From the IMG/VR virus record IMGVR_UViG_3300031841_001534, positions 1-24,697 of that record: a stretch of DNA of 24,697 bases. One strand, 5' to 3'. This document shows positions 21,763 through 24,697 of this stretch, in pieces. The stretch comes from a virus. Numbering within the stretch: position 1 is the first letter of the stretch; each line of letters starts with the position of its first letter. A model generated the notes under the pieces. The model made no database searches, was not told the origin of the DNA, and was given only the letters and a program-made list of their open reading frames with translations. The position numbers and the translations under genes were made by a program.

Positions 21763-23076
21763 ATGGCAAATGAAATAGAGAAAACTATTGAAGAATTAGA
21801 AGCAGAAGTGCTTAGTGAGTTAGAAGAACAAGCGGCGGATGCTCCTAAGAAAGGTGCTGCTCCAGCAGAACCTCAGTTAAAAGCTTCTGATGCTTCAAGT
21901 GTAACACCTGGCGGAGAAGTCCAAGATATGGGCGCTGCTGTAACATCACCTACTGACAAATCTGGGCCTGGCACACAAGCTGGTAAGAAAGCAAAAGAAG
22001 CATCTGGTGATGCTGCTCAGAAGAAAGAAGGTAAACCAGATTCAATGGATACACCAAATGACGGCAATAAAAAGGTTGCAAAACCTCTTGCTGCTGGCGA
22101 CCAAGTAGAAATGGAAGATGACCAAGAAGTAATTGCTGAAAAAGAAGAAGTCAAAGAAATGGATAAGATGGAAATGATTAAGGCAATGAAAGACATGGAA
22201 ACAGAAATGAAAGATATGCCTGTTGAAATGGTTAAAGCTACTTACGACAAAATGAAAGAAATGATGGCAAAAGAAATGTCGCATGAGGAAAAAGAAAAAG
22301 AAGCATTAAAGAAAGAAGCAGTTGAACAAAGAATTAAAGAGATTGATGTTCAAGAACATGTTGACGCTTTAATGAGTGGTGAAGGTGATTTATCAGAAGA
22401 CTTTAAGAAAAAAGCTGCAACAGTTTTTGAATCAGCAGTTAAATCTAAAGTTCGTGATGAAGTTACTAGACTACAAGAGAACTACGAAAACGAAATAGAA
22501 GAAGGTATTAAGTCTAACAAAGCTGAACTAACAGAAAAAGTAGACACATACATGAACTATGTCGTTGAAGAATGGATGAAGGAAAATGAACTTGCAATTG
22601 AAAGAGGTCTAAAAGGAGAAATCGCTGAAGACTTTATTGCTGGTTTGAAACAACTGTTTGAAGACCATTATGTTGACATCCCTGATGAAAAATATGATGT
22701 GTTACAAGCACAATCCGACAAAATCGCTGAGTTAGAAGAAAAAGTTAATAAGACTTTAGAAGAATCAATTAACTTCAAAAAGGCTAATGATGACCTAACT
22801 CGTGAGAAAGTTATATCAGAATCAACTTCTGATTTAGCTGACACAGAAATTGAGAAGTTTAAAGAACTTACAGAAGATGTTGACTTTGGTAACGAAGAAG
22901 ATTTCAGAAGTAAACTTGAAACTTTAAAAGAAAGTTATTTCCCTAAAGTTAAAAAGGAAACAACCGAAAATATAGATAATGTAGAAACTGGCCCTGCACA
23001 GGACATTGACCTATCAGGTTCAATGGCTGCTTATAGTAAAGCTATTGGAACTGCTGTCAAGGGTGCAACTAAGTAA
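21763..23076 (+). CDS. gp22: Scaffolding prohead core protein gp22, enlarged
   Basis: This 437-residue protein lies between gp21 and gp23. It is much longer than T4 gp22 (269) but has the same character: Lys/Glu-rich, helical, coiled-coil (roughly 125-380) with MKDMETEMKDMPVEM-type repeats. An Ala/Pro/Gly-rich low-complexity part at 25-105 is probably disordered and accounts for some of the extra length. The C-terminal SGSMAAYSKAIGTAVKG is the conserved gp22 end in marine T4-like phages. It assembles inside the prohead and is digested by gp21. Confidence 0.9.
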   Translation: MANEIEKTIEELEAEVLSELEEQAADAPKKGAAPAEPQLKASDASSVTPGGEVQDMGAAVTSPTDKSGPGTQAGKKAKEASGDAAQKKEGKPDSMDTPNDGNKKVAKPLAAGDQVEMEDDQEVIAEKEEVKEMDKMEMIKAMKDMETEMKDMPVEMVKATYDKMKEMMAKEMSHEEKEKEALKKEAVEQRIKEIDVQEHVDALMSGEGDLSEDFKKKAATVFESAVKSKVRDEVTRLQENYENEIEEGIKSNKAELTEKVDTYMNYVVEEWMKENELAIERGLKGEIAEDFIAGLKQLFEDHYVDIPDEKYDVLQAQSDKIAELEEKVNKTLEESINFKKANDDLTREKVISESTSDLADTEIEKFKELTEDVDFGNEEDFRSKLETLKESYFPKVKKETTENIDNVETGPAQDIDLSGSMAAYSKAIGTAVKGATK

Positions 23077-23079
23077 ATA

Positions 23080-23087
23080 TATAAATA
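23080..23087 (+). promoter_or_regulatory. T4-type late promoter for gp23
   Basis: Exact TATAAATA four bases after the gp22 stop and 25 bases before the gp23 ATG. AAGGAG at 23098-23103 is the ribosome site. A dedicated promoter fits the large amount of capsid protein needed. Confidence 0.9.
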
Positions 23088-23112
23088 GTAGACAATAAAG
23101 GAGAAAACTAAA

Positions 23113-24435
23113 ATGTTTCAAACAGAAAATCTACAAGAGAAGTGGTCGCCAGTCCTTGCACATCCTGATTTACCAAAAATTGAGGATTCATATAAAAGGG
23201 CAGTAACTACTGTAATTCTTGAAAACCAAGAGAAAGCAATAAGAGAAGATAGAAGTTTCTTACAGGAAGCAGCTCCAACAAACAGCACAGGTGCTGATGT
23301 TGAGAACTGGGACCCAATTCTAATATCTTTAGTAAGACGCTCAATGCCAAACTTAATCGCATATGATATATGTGGTGTTCAACCAATGACAGGTCCTACA
23401 GGACTTATCTTTGCAATGAGAGCTAGATTCGCATCACAAGATGGTGATGAAGCACTCGGTGATGAAGCAGATTCTGGATTCAGTAATGATGACGCTGCTG
23501 GAGATTTAACATCATCTGCAATGACAGGTTCTAACCCTGCTACACTTAACGATTCACCATCTGCTGGTCAATACCTATCACCAACAGGTATGACTACTGC
23601 ACAAGGTGAGGCTTTAGGTGATGCTTCAGCAAATGCTTTCGCTGAAATGGCATTCAGTATAGAAAAAACAACAGTTACCGCTGTTACTCGTGCTTTAAAA
23701 GCTGAGTACACAATGGAACTTGCACAAGACCTTAAAGCAATTCATGGTTTAGATGCAGAAACAGAACTTGCTAATATATTATCAGGTGAAATTCTTGCTG
23801 AAATCAACCGAGAAGTAGTAAGAAGTATATATCTTTCTGCTGTTGCTGGTGCTCAAGTAAACACAACAACTGCTGGTATCTTTGATTTAGATACTGATTC
23901 AAATGGTCGTTGGTCTGTTGAGAAATTTAAAGGTTTAATGTTCGCTCTAGAAAGAGATGCTAACGCAGTCGGACAACAAACTCGTAGAGGAAAAGGTAAT
24001 ATAATCATCTGTTCTGCTGATGTTGCATCTGCACTTCAAATGGCTGGAGTTTTAGATTATACACCTGCTCTAAACAACAACTTAAATGTTGATGATACTT
24101 CTACAACATTCGCTGGTGTTATGAACGGCAGATTTAAAGTATATGTTGACCCATATGCTGCTAATGTCGCTGCTTCACAATACTATGTTGTAGGTTATAA
24201 AGGTACTTCACCTTATGACGCTGGTGTCTTCTACTGCCCATATGTTCCACTACAAATGGTTCGTGCAGTAGGCGAGAATACTTTCCAACCAAAAATTGGA
24301 TTTAAAACTCGTTATGGTATCGCTGCTAACCCATTCCACACAGGTGTGATTAGTGCTGGTACTGCTGAGAACACAAGTATCACAGCAAATACTAATAAGT
24401 ATTACAGACGAGTTAAAGTAACAAACTTAATGTAA
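23113..24435 (+). CDS. gp23: Major capsid protein gp23
   Basis: This 440-residue protein (T4: 521) has the diagnostic gp23 motifs: ENWDPILISLVRRSMPNLIAYDICGVQPMTGPTGLIFAM (split region about 62-100), AFSIEKTTVTAVTRALKAEYTMELAQDLKAIHGLDAE, GKGNIIICSADVASALQMAG, YYVVGYKGTSPYDAGVFYCPYVPL and GFKTRYGIAANPF. The N-terminus holds FLQEAAP, so gp21 probably cuts after Glu52. The shorter length than T4 is usual for marine phages lacking part of the insertion domain. It forms the hexamers of the head; no gp24 is visible in the window. Confidence 0.97.
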   Translation: MFQTENLQEKWSPVLAHPDLPKIEDSYKRAVTTVILENQEKAIREDRSFLQEAAPTNSTGADVENWDPILISLVRRSMPNLIAYDICGVQPMTGPTGLIFAMRARFASQDGDEALGDEADSGFSNDDAAGDLTSSAMTGSNPATLNDSPSAGQYLSPTGMTTAQGEALGDASANAFAEMAFSIEKTTVTAVTRALKAEYTMELAQDLKAIHGLDAETELANILSGEILAEINREVVRSIYLSAVAGAQVNTTTAGIFDLDTDSNGRWSVEKFKGLMFALERDANAVGQQTRRGKGNIIICSADVASALQMAGVLDYTPALNNNLNVDDTSTTFAGVMNGRFKVYVDPYAANVAASQYYVVGYKGTSPYDAGVFYCPYVPLQMVRAVGENTFQPKIGFKTRYGIAANPFHTGVISAGTAENTSITANTNKYYRRVKVTNLM

Positions 24436-24463
24436 AATTAAGGTTACTATAACCAAACGAATT

Positions 24464-24486
24464 AGGACACTTCGGTGTCCTTTTTT
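24464..24486 (+). terminator. Rho-independent terminator after gp23
   Basis: AGGACAC (24464-24470), tetraloop TTCG, GTGTCCT (24475-24481), then an uninterrupted T-run to 24486. The UUCG loop and seven-pair stem make it a strong, textbook terminator. Confidence 0.93.
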
Positions 24487-24500
24487 GTTTCTGAAACTCT

Positions 24501-24508
24501 TATAAATA
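24501..24508 (+). promoter_or_regulatory. T4-type late promoter of the tail-tube-like gene (leaderless arrangement)
   Basis: Exact TATAAATA preceded by CTCT, five bases (CTAGT) before the ATG at 24514, the same spacing as at 8355. Predicted transcription start equals the start codon. Confidence 0.85.
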
Positions 24509-24513
24509 CTAGT

Positions 24514-24697
24514 ATGACAACATCAACATCACCACTAAACAGACAACCATCTAAGTTAGACTATACAAGTCCTACACAGTTTCGTTTTGTAATTAATCAG
24601 TTACCGAAAGTAGAATACTTTACTGTTGCTGGTAATATTCCAGGCATAACTTTAGATGAAATAGAACTTGGCACACCACTAAAAAACATTCCATTAA
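24514..24697 (+). CDS. Tail-tube-like structural protein, partial (3' end outside window)
   Basis: The visible 61 residues begin MTTSTSPLNRQPSKLDY, then TQFRFVINQLPKVEYF and VAGNIPGITLDEIELGTPL. The order (FRF/FRV-x-I, then F-x-x-x-A-x-x-x-PxITL-x-x-IEL) parallels gp19 at 18012, so it probably shares the tail-tube fold, like T4 gp19 and the tube-base proteins. It has no Shine-Dalgarno sequence; the late promoter lies immediately before the ATG. Which T4 gene it equals cannot be decided from a third of the protein. Confidence 0.65.
   Translation, partial: MTTSTSPLNRQPSKLDYTSPTQFRFVINQLPKVEYFTVAGNIPGITLDEIELGTPLKNIPL

Noticed and set aside
22042-22284. 80-codon His/Phe-rich - strand frame
   Set aside because: Mirror image of the Met/Lys/Glu-rich coiled coil of gp22, an artefact of codon composition.
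1-24697. CRISPR array, insertion sequence or integrase attachment site
   Set aside because: No regularly spaced repeats, transposase, integrase or tRNA-end duplication found by eye.

Overview
The window is part of the late region of a T4-like marine myophage. The run from 10.7 kb to the end carries the T4 virion gene order gp13-gp14-gp15-gp16-gp17-gp18-gp19-gp20-gp67-gp68-gp21-gp22-gp23. Most operons are preceded by the exact T4 late-promoter octamer TATAAATA. The DNA is strongly AT-rich (about 30% G+C in the lines I counted by hand, except the alkB-like gene) and tightly packed with 1-4 nt stop/start overlaps. The AT-richness, the marine-type 2-oxoglutarate (2OG) oxygenases and the gene content fit pelagic phages of SAR11-like or similar low-GC hosts. 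The host is inference only.

Region 1 (1-7014, + strand) is one continuous operon with no internal promoter that I can support. It encodes two paralogous small cupins flanking an unrecognised protein, then seven very divergent 2OG/Fe(II)-oxygenase or JmjC/cupin-fold proteins with an SDR oxidoreductase among them. Nearly every junction overlaps, so the proteins are probably made together.

Region 2 (6978-8298, - strand) is a single-gene unit: an AlkB-type integral-membrane di-iron monooxygenase with its own sigma70-like promoter, a near-perfect Shine-Dalgarno sequence and a strong intrinsic terminator. The terminator lies inside the 3' end of the last oxygenase gene of region 1.

Region 3 (8355-10688) has a GNAT acetyltransferase on the + strand, driven by a late promoter placed so that the mRNA should be leaderless. 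Facing it is a - strand operon (YtoQ-like protein, degenerate oxygenase-fold protein, 2OG oxygenase) with another sigma70-like promoter. The - strand metabolic genes therefore look early, while the + strand genes are late.

Region 4 (10723-24697, + strand) is the head/neck/tail module: neck gp13/gp14, tail terminator gp15, terminases gp16/gp17, sheath gp18, tube gp19, portal gp20, core proteins, protease gp21, scaffold gp22 and major capsid gp23. It has three additions: a 40-residue membrane protein between gp16 and gp17, an antisense HNH-like zinc-finger protein between gp17 and gp18, and a 140-residue beta-rich protein before gp21. After a UUCG-loop terminator, a truncated tail-tube-like gene begins and runs off the window.

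The most notable points are the dense iron-oxygenase island including an AlkB homologue, and three genes (8368+, 15903-, 24514+) that share the exact arrangement TATAAATA-N5-ATG, which predicts leaderless late mRNAs. No stretch over 300 bases lacks a gene. I saw no tRNA, rRNA, CRISPR or insertion sequence.
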